Assembly (NCBI GenBank): GCA_008973525.1 | Contig: WACJ01000115.1 | Span: 496,001-560,000 of the forward strand | From: Stenopsyche tienmushanensis | Taxonomy: Eukaryota > Arthropoda > Insecta > Trichoptera > Stenopsychidae | Reading direction: 5' to 3' | DNA: 64,000 nt | Shown here: in pieces, positions 1-9,899 of the stretch | Layout: every line of letters starts with the position of its first letter | Position numbering within the stretch: the stretch's first letter is position 1 | Notes under the pieces: model-generated | Database searches by the model: none | Seen by the model: only the letters and a program-made list of their open reading frames with translations | Told to the model about the DNA's origin: nothing | Made by a program: the position numbers and the translations under genes

Positions 1-320
1 GGAGATGGGGTTCGGTCTGAAATCCCTTGGAAGCTCTGCCTACGCCTCGTAACCGCAGCCAATCTCAAGTGAAACATCTGATCTTTGAATGTCTCGCCCC
101 CTATCTATTGAATCCTTCTGACAACTGATGTCACGGCTGCCGTGGGTCTGGAATATCTCGCCTAGAGGATGCCGTTTCCAAATAATCCTATTCTTACTTT
201 ACCCCGTGTGGAAGGCAATGGGAAACCACTATATTAAATTCTTTCCCTAGTAAGATCTCCTATGGAAATCCCCTATATCCGACATCGAATTTGACACATT
301 AAGATTCATGCTTTGATGGA
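1..320. repeat. Unclassified GC-richer repeat-like sequence
   Basis: This stretch is clearly richer in G and C than the AT-rich sequence after it, and it has no long open frame. It contains a segment around 200-260 (a GGAAGGCAATGGGAAACCAC block followed by a CCCTAGTAAGATCTCCTATGG block) that has the feel of a retroelement 3-prime region. I cannot assign it to a family. The window starts inside it, so its true left edge is unknown. Confidence 0.25.
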
Positions 321-349
321 CGTCATAAGGAAGAATGGAATCATTCCAA

Positions 350-417
350 AAAAAGAGCCCAATGCACCCACTGTCCAAAACAGTCAAACACAACTGGACT
401 AGCGAGACATCTTTAAA
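350..417 (+). pseudogene. Possible BED-type zinc-finger scrap (hAT-like)
   Basis: A short open stretch reads AQCTHCPKQSNTTGLARHL and then a stop. The C-x2-C spacing followed by a Gly-Leu-x-Arg-His core resembles the BED zinc finger that opens many hAT transposases, but the second histidine is lost at the stop. It is only about 20 residues long with no supporting transposase sequence downstream, so it could be chance. It lies directly after the repeat-like start of the window. Confidence 0.2.
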
Positions 418-419
418 AA

Positions 420-1640
420 TAATGCACTCTATAGCATTAAAAAATATTCAATAAGTTCGTAGAAGAATATTCATAATGGATATTTTTTCTTCTGAAAACT
501 AAACATAGTTTTTGATCACTCTGTGTATTGGAATCTTACTCAAGTTGGTTAAGATAGTTGTAATAAATCTTTATAAGGCAACTAATGTAAAAAAAACGCG
601 TAATAATATTTAAATCAACGTTAGCAAAAAGCGAGAATTCATTTAAAGTTACTTCCCACCCGTAACCATTACACGAACATATAAATATGCTTCCCGCAAG
701 TGATGCGTTAAGATTCTCATTATAGATGAAAACATTCGATCACAAAAGAAATATAAATGTGAAAAAGTATCAAGAAACATGATAAATAAGTACATTGATA
801 CAAATTTACATCTAAAAGTAAGCAATTGATATAAAATACGAAAGATTGGAAAAGGGACACAGTTAGCAAAAACCATCCAAAAATTTATTTATCTACTTTT
901 AACTTACAAGCGGTCAAAAATATCAGTTGTCAATAGTTATAGCGTATTTAAAAAAATAAGTTATTACTTTAGCGATGATGAATACACTAACTTTTACCTT
1001 TCCTACCTTCGGGATGGTGCAGCACCTTGACTTCCAATGTAACAAGCCATTATAACTTCATTGTCTGCAGATTTTTCTGTCTGTTTTTATGGTCACTTTC
1101 CGACTTATATCCACGGAAAAGTACTTTTTTCTTTTTAAAACAATTTAATTCTATTATATTTACAAACGTAACACGATTGTAGAATATAAAGAAAAAAAAA
1201 GAAAACAGAAAGCAATCATGGTTTTTCTCTCAAATCGTTTTGAATTTTTCTCTGATCATTCTATCAAAAATAAATTCATTCTTTAAATATTTGGGATTAA
1301 TACAAAATCGATTGAAACGTATCATTGTCAACGAGCTTGATTTTATCATTTTTGTATTTAAATATACAGTTTAATATAGAATGATTAAATAAAACAGCGC
1401 TTGGAAAGCAATGTGATCTAGTTTTAATGGGTAATAATAGTATTTCAATACGATGAATATTCCAAAATGCAAACTAATACCACATGTGCAGAAATAAATT
1501 TAATCATTTTTAATGTAATTATTTTTTGATCAATTAATTAACGATGAAATTTATTGGAAATATCAGAATTTAATTCATTGTTTGTAAAAACAACATAAAT
1601 ACTTTTAATTTTATTGAATTGTAATATATGTTCCATAGAC
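420..1640. other. AT-rich stretch, nothing recognised
   Basis: No transposase homology, inverted repeats or convincing open frame was seen. The only frames are short and full of lysine, isoleucine and phenylalanine, as expected by chance at this composition. Confidence 0.6.
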
Positions 1641-2161
1641 CAGTGCTCCCTAATCGGTGGTCCGCGGCCCGGTACTGAGCCAAGAAATTCGCTCTGCAAA
1701 AATATTAAATCATAACACCTCCATGCAGAAGTCAGGTGGCTATCGAGAGAAAAGGTTCTTTCGCGTGTCTTTGCATTAAGGGAAGAACAATAACATGGGG
1801 ACCCACCTCTGACGGGCTGTCTGTGTTTGTCCTGCTATTATGGAGCATGTCAGCCTATTCGCAAAGTGTACAGCATGGGGCAAAACCATAAATTTTAAAT
1901 TCCAAGTCCGCAAGGACACGCCCATCCTCCACTTCTTGCGGTCATTTGCGCTCTGAGCGCAGGGGGAAGTTACTTAACGATTCTAATTTAACTTTGAAAT
2001 TTTTAGCTAGTATAAATATATAGATAAATACTGTTTAAAAACTAAATGAAAAGCTTCGGGGATACATTTCCCCCTAAAACTTTTACAAAAAGTCCTAAAT
2101 TGCCTTAAATTAGAAGGCCTCAAAGTTTCCGTGTCCAACCGGTCCGAATTTTGGACCACTG
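1641..2161. mobile_element. Non-autonomous hAT-like element
   Basis: The element opens with CAGTGCTCCCTAATCGGTGG followed by a GGTCCGCGGCCCGG block and closes with GGACCACTG, so the two ends are complementary over CAGTGNTCC. Ends of the form CAGTGGTCC plus a GGTCCGCGG block are typical of hAT elements in animals. The interior of about 500 bp carries no usable transposase frame. The 8 bases flanking each side do not match, so either the target duplication has decayed or one boundary is slightly wrong. The interior is GC-richer than its surroundings. Confidence 0.45.
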
Positions 2162-2224
2162 ACACATCTTGCCATCGAATATGGTATGATTTTAATGGTT
2201 TTTTCTCATTTCAATGACTTTAGC

Positions 2225-2445
2225 AGATAATCTCTATCTCTCTCTCGTATGGAATAAATATTTATTTAGAGAAGACAGCCTTTCTATTCGACGCCCGTCC
2301 ATTCACATCCATTCGTCCAACAACATCAAATAGAAGAACGGACTCGTGCGCTAGCGCGGCCATTCCGACGAGCACGTGGGGGCAGGGAGCCGCCCGGGGA
2401 CTCTGCCCCCGAGAGTGCCCCCGCCTCAACGTTACACTACGACGT
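2225..2445. repeat. GC-rich composite repeat, fragment A
   Basis: Fragment A contains a CTCTCTCTCG run, an AATAAA, a TTCGACGCCCGTCCA block, and then an ACGGACTCGTGCGCTAGCGC block and a CCGCCCGGGGACTCTGCCCC block. The first half matches 44258-44350 and the second half matches 28350-28450, so the three places are overlapping pieces of one dispersed repeat. The minus-strand frame across it (2262-2456) is rich in Arg and Ser and does not look like protein. The class is unknown; a long terminal repeat or an untranslated retroelement end are options. Confidence 0.6.
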
Positions 2446-2449
2446 ACAA

Positions 2450-2950
2450 CTACCAAGTAGAATCAAATTAAGATTCCTGGACATCAAATTGGACCAATTC
2501 CTGGTGCATCTAATATTTGTGAAAATACTGCATGTTTTTTGTAGAATGTATTATTTATGAAATTAGATTTTAAATATAAAAAGAATACATAAATCTATAT
2601 TTTTTAAATTATTTTTATTGAATCTTGCTCTGAAATTAAACGATATTTTTTATGTAGGGTTCTTAAGAAAATTTTCACACCAATTTGTTCTCTATTCATC
2701 AATATTAAATTAACCGAAGGGAGACTTCATTACAGAGTTTGATTTACTACAAAATATAAGTGAGCTTTAATTAAATAGCTGATAGCAGCAAAATTTTATA
2801 CATGAATACAACCCTGTAACGTGGAAATTTAGCAAAGTTATCAAGCTGAAGTGCATTGTTATATTACAGACGAGTCTCGTTGGCTTAAAACCAATCAAAT
2901 TCCAAACAATTTGAGAGCAGAGGCGCTCTACGAGGATCATGTGCTTTCAT
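2450..2950. other. AT-rich spacer, nothing recognised
   Basis: Very AT-rich sequence with no detectable coding, repeat pair or RNA motif. Confidence 0.55.
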
Positions 2951-2954
2951 AATT

Positions 2955-3300
2955 GCCTCGATGCCCAGAGATAATGTATGAAACATGGATTCATCATTAC
3001 ACTTCAAAATCAAAATGGCAATGGTTTTGATCTCCTCATTTTGGGATGCACATGGTATTATATTCATCGAGTACCTTTAGAAAGGAAAAACCATCAAAAA
3101 CAAATTTTATATGCCATTATTGGTATGTTTGACGGAATAAATTGTGAAAATCGACCTCAAATGAAGAAGAAAAAAGTAAAAATCATGCTCATCATAGCCT
3201 TAACAATGGACAGTCAAATTATACACTTTATGCCAAAAAATATACTAGCAATATCAGCTATTATATAGAAATTATGCTTAACGGTATGTCCGAAGTCTGA
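2955..3300 (+). pseudogene. Mariner transposase relic (central part)
   Basis: Translations in two frames give ETWIHHYTSKSKWQW, then FWDAHGIIFIEYL, then NRPQMKKKKV and a decayed NHAHHSLNNGQ. In mariner transposases these correspond in order to the region around the first catalytic Asp (DETWIHHYTPETK), the FWDxxGIIxIDYL strand, the ENRPHMKKKKV stretch and the HQDNAPxH motif of the second catalytic Asp. The first catalytic residue is altered (Y in place of D before ETW) and the second Asp is lost. The amino-terminal DNA-binding part and the carboxy end are missing. Several frameshifts and stops are present. Confidence 0.7.
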
Positions 3301-3654
3301 ATTCAAGAAAGTTACGATCAAAATGCATTGTTCATGAAAACATAATAGTTTTTTTCCCACTGTTTGTTAGTTTTCCATATAGATTATAAAACAAACAATA
3401 ACTTCAGTTAGTTCATATTTACTCAGCTACGTTTAGAATTGTCAAGCGATCGAATGCAATTTACCTGACGTTACATAATCGACATTTAATAAATTATGAC
3501 TATGAAATTGTATGATTGTGTTGAGGAATAATTTAAATCGGTCGAGGGAGGCTCTATATGGTGGAGGTAGAATATGAGACACACTTGGATCCTTGTTATT
3601 CCACACCAACAAACATTCATAGCTCATACGCCACCCTTTATCTCCACCTCCATC

Positions 3655-3745
3655 CCAACCCTCAGTGACGTCGTCAATTGGAACAAAAGTATATAAATTT
3701 CAGATACGACTATTTTAGATCTGCTCTTTAATTGCAGTACCGCAG
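3655..3745 (+). promoter_or_regulatory. Possible TATA promoter with CRE-half site
   Basis: A TGACGTC lies at 3666-3672 and a TATATAAA at 3690-3697, with a TTGCAGTACC initiator-like sequence about 40 bases downstream. The spacing is reasonable for an RNA polymerase II core promoter. The next several hundred bases hold only a hAT relic, so there is no gene for it to drive and it may be fortuitous. Confidence 0.15.
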
Positions 3746-4123
3746 AATGATACATCATAACTGAGGAATATGGTTCTAGATAATATTATTTCAAATTATT
3801 TATCCACAATAAGAAAAACCTAAGATCGACGCTGATTTTTTTATCTGCTTTGGTTAAGATAATTAGTTTGTAAAGCTTTGGTAATTTCAAGCACTTTCTA
3901 CAGATATGTGACATTGCCTAATGGAAAGATGTCACAATAAAAAATTGATAATGGAATAATTTTACCAATTTTTTTTTTAAATGAAAATAGTGACATGAAT
4001 TCTTTATTTTTGACCTGAAATGACCTGTAATGTGCTTAGAAATACAGCATAACGATATTGATTCAAATCCAAATGGACTAAATCTATCGCAAAAAAATAA
4101 ACATATCATAGTACAATTTAATG

Positions 4124-5600
4124 AATTATTGCAGAGTTTCTCAACCGGTGCACCACGAGCTTATTGCATTCTGCATGAAAAATGCAATGAAAAATTCTGC
4201 AAAATAGTGAAAACCGAAAAGGTCGTTGGCGATATTATGAAAGTAAACCAAAATTTTGTAGAGATGGTGCTCCTTTAGTGGTAGGCTCAATCAAAGGATT
4301 TGTTACCCTTGCAAATTCAAGAAACCCTAATATTATAATTACGCACTGTTTTTTACATAGAGAATCTTCAGTTTCAAAAACATTACCAGCAGCACTAACA
4401 GATCTAGATAAAGTTGTAAATATGATGAATTTTATAAAATCAAGATCATTAAAAACATGCATGTTTAAAAATATTTGCATTTCTATGGAAGCTAAGTATA
4501 AGTGTTTGCTTTTTCAAACTGAAGTCGGGTGGTTATCAGGGAGTAAAGTTTTATGTCAATTTATAGAACTTAAGAATTAATTGTTAATCTTTTTTCGAAA
4601 TGAATGTATGGATGATTTTGTAAAACGTCTTTGGAATAATGATTGGCGTGCTAAATTGGCATTTTAAGCAGATCAATTACTTAAATAAAGTTAACAACCA
4701 TTCAAGGAAAAAATGATTTTTTTTTTTAACATCCATTGACGAAGTGACAGGATTTCTGAAAAAAATAACTCTGGAAAAATCGAATAAAAGGAAAAAAAGT
4801 AGATATGTTTCCTTTACTTAACGAAAACCTTCCCGAGGGAATTATTTCCGCAATAATAGAGCATTTAACTTTATTGGAAGTAAATATTTAATTATTTTCC
4901 TTAGGTCATTAATTTCCTTTCTTAAATATAGATAATTGTGACTGGATACGAAATCCATTTGTTACGACTGATACATCGTATTATGAATTTTCATACGCCG
5001 AAGAAGAAGAATTAGTCTCATTGTCGACTGATCTTACTCTAAAATTTAAATTTTCCGAAATGACAATCGAGAACTTTTGGATTTTTGTCCAAGTGGAATA
5101 TCCAGCTCTTCACACAAAGGCACTGATTTTTTTTTTACAGTTTTCGACATCATATTTGTGTGAGCTCGAGCTGTAGTATTTCTCAACAACAACTAATATG
5201 AAAATTAAAAAACGAGAAAGATTAACGAATTTATTAACGAATTTAGATGAAGAATTGAGGGTAGCTCTATCAAATATTCGACCTAATATTTCTGATATCT
5301 GCAAAAGCCAACAAGCTCAGGTAGCACATTCATTGATTTTTGATTGATCATATAACTTCTATTATGGGATTGATAAAAAAAATCCCCCCCCCCCCTTCTA
5401 GATTTGTCACTTAAAGGGAGCAAATATTTTTAATAAAACGCATATAAATATAAATTGTTTCAATATTAAACATTTTTTATATAATTTAACTGTAAAAAAT
5501 GGTACGTAACTATTATTTTTGTCCAAAAATATATGTCCACATATTTTTTAATCAAAAGTGCACCGTGACTTCAAAAAGTTTGAGAATCACTGAATTATTG
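4124..5600 (+). mobile_element. hAT element with intact target duplication
   Basis: The element itself spans 4132-5592. Its left end reads CAGAGTTTCTCAACCGGTGC and the right end read inward is CAGTGATTCTCAAACTTTTT, an imperfect terminal inverted repeat of the common hAT form. The 8 bases outside each end are identical (AATTATTG at 4124-4131 and 5593-5600), which is the duplication length made by hAT transposases. At 1461 bp it is about half the length of an autonomous element, because the amino-terminal half of the transposase is missing. It is one of the best delimited elements in the window. Confidence 0.88.
4240..5335 (+). pseudogene. ZBED5-like hAT transposase relic
   Basis: From about 4245 the frame reads CRDGAPLVVGSIKGFVTL, then THCFLHRES, MNFIKSRSL, and FQTEVGWLSGSKVL, ending in FIELKN. 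This is the middle of the ZBED5-like hAT transposase: the DGAPxMxGxxxGF strand, the HCxxHRE motif, NxIKSRPL and HTEVRWLSxGKVL. After frameshifts the carboxy end is visible at about 5137-5335 with FSTSYLCEL, KKRERLTNL, ELRVALSNIRPNISDIC and a QAQVAHS tail, which is the dimerisation region of hAT transposases. The BED finger and first catalytic segment are absent. Multiple stops make it inactive. Confidence 0.82.
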
Positions 5601-7245
5601 TATTAAAATATAAAATAGTATATGCTTTTTGATTCCAAATAGTTAGTAAATTGAAAATGTGTAATTAATACTAGTTATTGTACCCTTGACTAATTTCCAC
5701 TTAAAATTCACTTCAGCCACATATATTTTGAGGTAATTTAGTTCAGTTTAGTTTCATTCTAATTGATCAAAAATAGTTCAGTAACATTAATGAGGATGCC
5801 AACCATGCGTTCGTTTCGTGGTTTATCATTACAACTAAAATATCCACTGATGCATGCAAAGATCGAAAGCTTGACCCAAACTACTTTACCGACAGCGTCA
5901 AATGCCCAACGTTCACAGCCAATTTCCATAAAGTTAATAGAAAACGATGTCTCAATAATAATTACTAAGACACAGTCACACAGTGATCACAAAAATAATC
6001 ATCCTAGTGATATCCAGTAAAATACACATTAGCTACCTCCACGGTCCTGGTACCGATGAAATATGGGGACACGCATAGCTTCCATCAATGTAGTACTACA
6101 AAAAGCTAGAATGGAGGAGAGTCAGTGAAAATATCACGAATAAACCGCCCAGAATCGACAACATGAAACACAAGCACCTTTGGTTGCTGGAGAGCCTGAA
6201 TAGCGAGATTTTGGTTTAGTCAATAAGAATCTGACTGGAAAGGATCCCTAAAAATTTCTCACCTGCCGTTCGGGAAAAGGAAAAAAGAGCAAGAGTTCAT
6301 ATTAGTATCATCTCCATCGAACGTTCGCCTCTTTATGTGCTCGATATTGAAGGTATCATGATCTATAAATACCACTAATGAAAAGAATATCTATTAAATT
6401 AGTGAAAAAATTTGCTTATGCTATGCTAATTTTCAATGGGCTCCCTAAAATTACTCAATCAAATAATAAAAACATTATATCTTTGGATCCAAATTCACAG
6501 AACCTTCTTTAAAAAAATATTTCCAAAATATTCTTGGTCAGCAGATAAACATTTCGATTATTTTCAAATGTCACGCGCATCTCCCTCGACGTTCTTTCAA
6601 TCTATTAATACAAAACGCCAACAAAAATGGCAATTATTTGAATTATGCAGAATCTTAAAAAAACCGGCGTCTCGAAATTATGTCTCGCCACAAAAGAAGC
6701 TGCCAAATTAATTTGTCCCAGCTGAAAATAGTTGACAACGCAATGTTTTAAAATACCTCTTGTAAATATCAGCAAAATACGTGGATGCAATGTTCTGAAA
6801 AAATATTATATCTATTTTTCAAATACAGCGAAGAAAACGCTTTTATTTTATGGTGTCTATGACGATCTCTTAAATGGCAGTCGGAGAAACCGATCTATTG
6901 ACGTGTCTTCTGATTTCGTCACATTCAAAAGTCGTAATCGATTCGAACTGGTCTGTTTATCATCATTTGGTATTTATCCAAGAAATTATTTGGCAGTAAA
7001 CGCGAATATTTAAGTTGCAACATAGTACTCATCTTTGACTTCTGACTGATAATAGGAAAAGCTTGAGTGACTACGTGATATATTTTCATAAATTCACCCA
7101 AACATTTTTTAAGCATTAAATATTTTCAAAGCCTCCAAATCGTGTTCAAATACATTTGAGTAAATATTAAATCATATACTTTCTCTCTCATGTGATATTC
7201 ATTTTATGATTTTTTAAAGCAGGTTTTCACAGTTATTTTTACAGG
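5601..7245. other. AT-rich stretch with small unassigned frames
   Basis: The open frames here (5763-6020, 6436-6711, 6732-7013) are under 95 residues and I could not recognise them. A small segment at about 6320-6360 (GTGCTCGATATTGAAGGT) resembles part of repeat R1 described at 61 kb, but the match is too short to call a copy. Confidence 0.4.
6520..6660 (+). pseudogene. Faint PIF/Harbinger-like scrap
   Basis: The frame reads SADKHFDYFQMSRASPSTFF. PIF/Harbinger transposases have a conserved segment shaped like FxxYFRMSxxxFDxLL near the amino end, and the HFDYFQMS core recalls it. Nothing downstream matches the catalytic GAIDGxH motif of that family, so this is a weak resemblance and may be chance. 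Confidence 0.18.
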
Positions 7246-7385
7246 ACTAACAGCAAATATTTTGATTTGGTTTTTCATAGTGTATTTGTTTTATTTTTTA
7301 TGTGGTTGCCAACCATAGCTTCTGTAAATTTGAATATAATATAATATAAGATGCTTAAGTTACTAGTTCGATGATATTAATTTAT
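7245..7385 (-). repeat. Relic of the SINE-like repeat found at 46.5 kb
   Basis: The block GGTTTTTCATAGTGTATTTG, then TGTGGTTGCCAACCATAGCT, then GATGCTTAAGTTACTAGT follows the same order and spacing as 46574-46665. In this copy the internal B-box GATTCGAAC has decayed to AATTTGAAT. The shared order suggests an older copy of the same tRNA-derived SINE in the same orientation. Confidence 0.4.
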
Positions 7386-8955
7386 ATTCATTATGAACAG
7401 GCTATAATTTTGCGGATTGATGTTATAAAATAAAATTCGCTTGCGCAAAATGAAAGTTAGAAAAGAAGCGCCGGAGAAACTACCTTATTATAAAATTAAA
7501 AATACAAACAGTATATCAAACAGCAAAACAGTGTTTTAAGAATGAATAACATAAACAATCCTCCCTCTTCTATTATATCATTACTAAACCTAATAAAACA
7601 TTAGATGGAGCTCTTTCAAATGAGCGCAAATTCGTCGTTTTTCTTGTAGGTCGTAGATTGTGAATGGGAGACAGAGACGGAGAGAGTATGTTGCGTACAT
7701 CGTATGATTGTATAGATCGTTAACCCAATTTTATTGACTAATAATGATATGTGAATGGTATAATGAATCGATTTCAAGTGTATTGTTTATGTTTACTTCA
7801 AGAAATTACCGAATATTGTGAGCCATCGACAGTGTTTATTTATTTATGCACAAGTTTAATACACGCTGCAACGATCTTGACAGATAAGTGGATTCGTACG
7901 GATGATAAGTGGCGGACATACAGGCGGACAGCAAGTGAAAAACATCCCCGTAAAATATGCATTCAAATATACTATAATGTGTTTGTCTACGCGTATTTAT
8001 CACATAATGGATTTATTTAAAAATATCTTTCAGATTTCATTTATAATTGATTCGCAGTATTTTTTCTAACATAATAATAATCCAATTAAGTTATAAATAA
8101 AGAAACAACGCATAAAATCTGCATTGATATTATGAAAAATGAAAGAACAATGTGTTTGGATTGAAGAGAAATAATTGCCACTTAAATCATTATTTACATT
8201 TTAAATCCAACAATTTCTATGAACTAGAAAGCTGCATTTCATATCTGTAATGGATTTTATTTAAAAAATGATTGAACATGCAAATTATTTCATAATTCCA
8301 AAACTACTATTTTGAATATATCGGTCAAATAAAATTTATCTTTAAATAGGTTGCTGAATTTAAAAGAGCTGTAATTATCATACAATGATAATTCCACAAA
8401 TAAAATCACAAACAAGTACTATTTACTTTGCCAAGCATCCAATATAAACGCGATTGCTGAATACCTTTGTGAATATTTATTTTGAAATACTCAATGTTAT
8501 TTAAATTATTTCGAATATTTAATTCGAAATTTGAATGCCGGAATTTCGAAACCATCACCGTAATCAATTTGCACAAATATGCACATACCGATTGATGTAT
8601 GTCGAGTCTATATTATAACGAGCTGGTTGTTAAAAGTTCACTTAACGAAAAAATAATCTAATAATTCAACATGTGAAATCACAGTCAAACCTATAACAAA
8701 AAGCGTCGAAATGCTACTAGTATGTAAAAAAGGAAATGGGGAATCAACAAAGGTTATTATTAGAGGACAAAGGGGCACTCGGTAAGGGCGGTGAAGTTAA
8801 GAAATTAGCCCGGGCTAGTAAACGGCCCTAGTAAACGTCACAATTACAAACATGAATGGAAATACAAAAGTAAAAGGAATTAATAAAAAAAAACTAAATC
8901 AAATTTCAAAAATCAAAATCAGACAGTAACGCCCACTCTAAAGATGCATAAAAAA
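7386..8955. other. AT-rich stretch, nothing recognised
   Basis: No coding similarity or repeat structure was seen. The frame at 7751-8020 (89 residues) is not recognised. A small GC-richer patch at 8765-8835 has no assignable content. Confidence 0.5.
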
Positions 8956-8959
8956 ACTG

Positions 8960-9080
8960 CAAATTTGCATGGTTAAATAGGTTGGATATACAGCAAAATT
9001 TGGGCTCAAAATAGAAGTAACAAAATATATCAGGTGCCAAGGTTTTGGTCACATCGTTGCATCGCAAGTTCAAAAATCAT
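8960..9080 (+). pseudogene. Possible retrotransposon gag knuckle scrap
   Basis: A short open stretch reads AKFGLKIEVTKYIRCQGFGH followed by IVAS. Gag-like proteins of arthropod non-LTR retrotransposons carry a valine-rich strand and then a zinc knuckle C-x2-C-x4-H-x4-C. Here only the second Cys, the Gly and the His remain. There is no endonuclease or reverse transcriptase nearby. The call rests on one motif. Confidence 0.22.
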
Positions 9081-9099
9081 TAGTAAAATATGAATAAAT

Positions 9100-9175
9100 T
9101 ACATCAAGAGATCTTAACCTTTTACGATCGCGACCCAAAACTTACTGAGATGTCAATTTGGGCGATCTCTTGATC
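9100..9175. repeat. Possible hAT terminal sequence
   Basis: The sequence ATCTTAACCTTTTACGATCG followed by CGACCCAAAACTT resembles the left end of hAT elements in which TCTTCAACCTTTTACGATCGCGACCC is common. It lies 300 bases from a minus-strand hAT coding relic (9480-9895), so it may mark that element's 3-prime end. No target duplication was found. Confidence 0.3.
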
Positions 9176-9479
9176 TAGAAACCTCGAAGCTATGTAATGA
9201 AATAAGCACAGAAATATAGAGAGTTATTATAATGTATGAAACGATATATTATAATCATAATTCTAATTGTAGAAAGTCATTAATAATTAGTTCAGTGTGA
9301 TCTTTAATCTTCGTCTGTGAGAGGCAGTTTCTTCATGATTATAGTAAGCTACTAATCTTAACCTACATTAAATAAAGCGCAGCTTCGCATAGGTAACTAG
9401 TCTTATTTTTATAGCTTCATTGTATATACAGGTTTTTCTGTTTTCAGTTTAAGCCAATATGAAAAAAGTGACTCGAGGT

Positions 9480-9895
9480 ATTTTTGAAAACTGAGACACA
9501 AAACTTCGTCACAGAACTTTTTTCTTCAATATCGATGTCAAACGGATCTTAATCCATACCGTATCAATCAACCATCAATACGTATTAAGCCTGCTCATTT
9601 GAAATGTAGCTATTAAACTCTGAAGTTAGTCTCTACAGATGCTCAATGATTACAGATTTTCTCTAACTATCTGCTTGATGTTTTTGTCTTCCAGAAGCAT
9701 GTTCGGTCTTAGGAAGAGAGCCTTCTCATTTTCTTTTATTATTTTTTACTGCACACAGTTTCAAATTTCCTCGAAATGCTCCTAGTTTTTCTGTTGCCTC
9801 AATCACAGTGTGATCGCAGCCTTGTATAGAGATGTTCAGCTCATTAAGAAATTTTTCAAGTTGAACAGCTTCTTTCAAAAAAATATCCAAATCTT
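9480..9895 (-). pseudogene. hAT (ZBED5-like) transposase relic
   Basis: Read on the minus strand from 9893, the frame is open for about 55 residues: DLDIFLKEAVQLEKFLNEL, then LNISIQGCDHTVIEATEKL and GAFRGNLKLC. ZBED5-like hAT proteins carry an equivalent block of the form LADIFxxLNELNLSLQGKxxTIxxxxEKIxAFxxKLxLW, and the same block is also present at 23395-23480 of this window. After a frameshift the following IEHL-x-RLTSEFNSYIS and a DPFDIDIEE stretch match the region just before the hAT dimerisation domain. Amino and carboxy ends are missing. Confidence 0.6.
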
Positions 9896-9899
9896 CTTA

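Noticed and set aside
1641..2169. A target duplication for the 1.6-2.2 kb hAT-like element.
   Set aside because: CCATAGAC and ACACATCT agree at only 3 of 8 bases, so no duplication is claimed.
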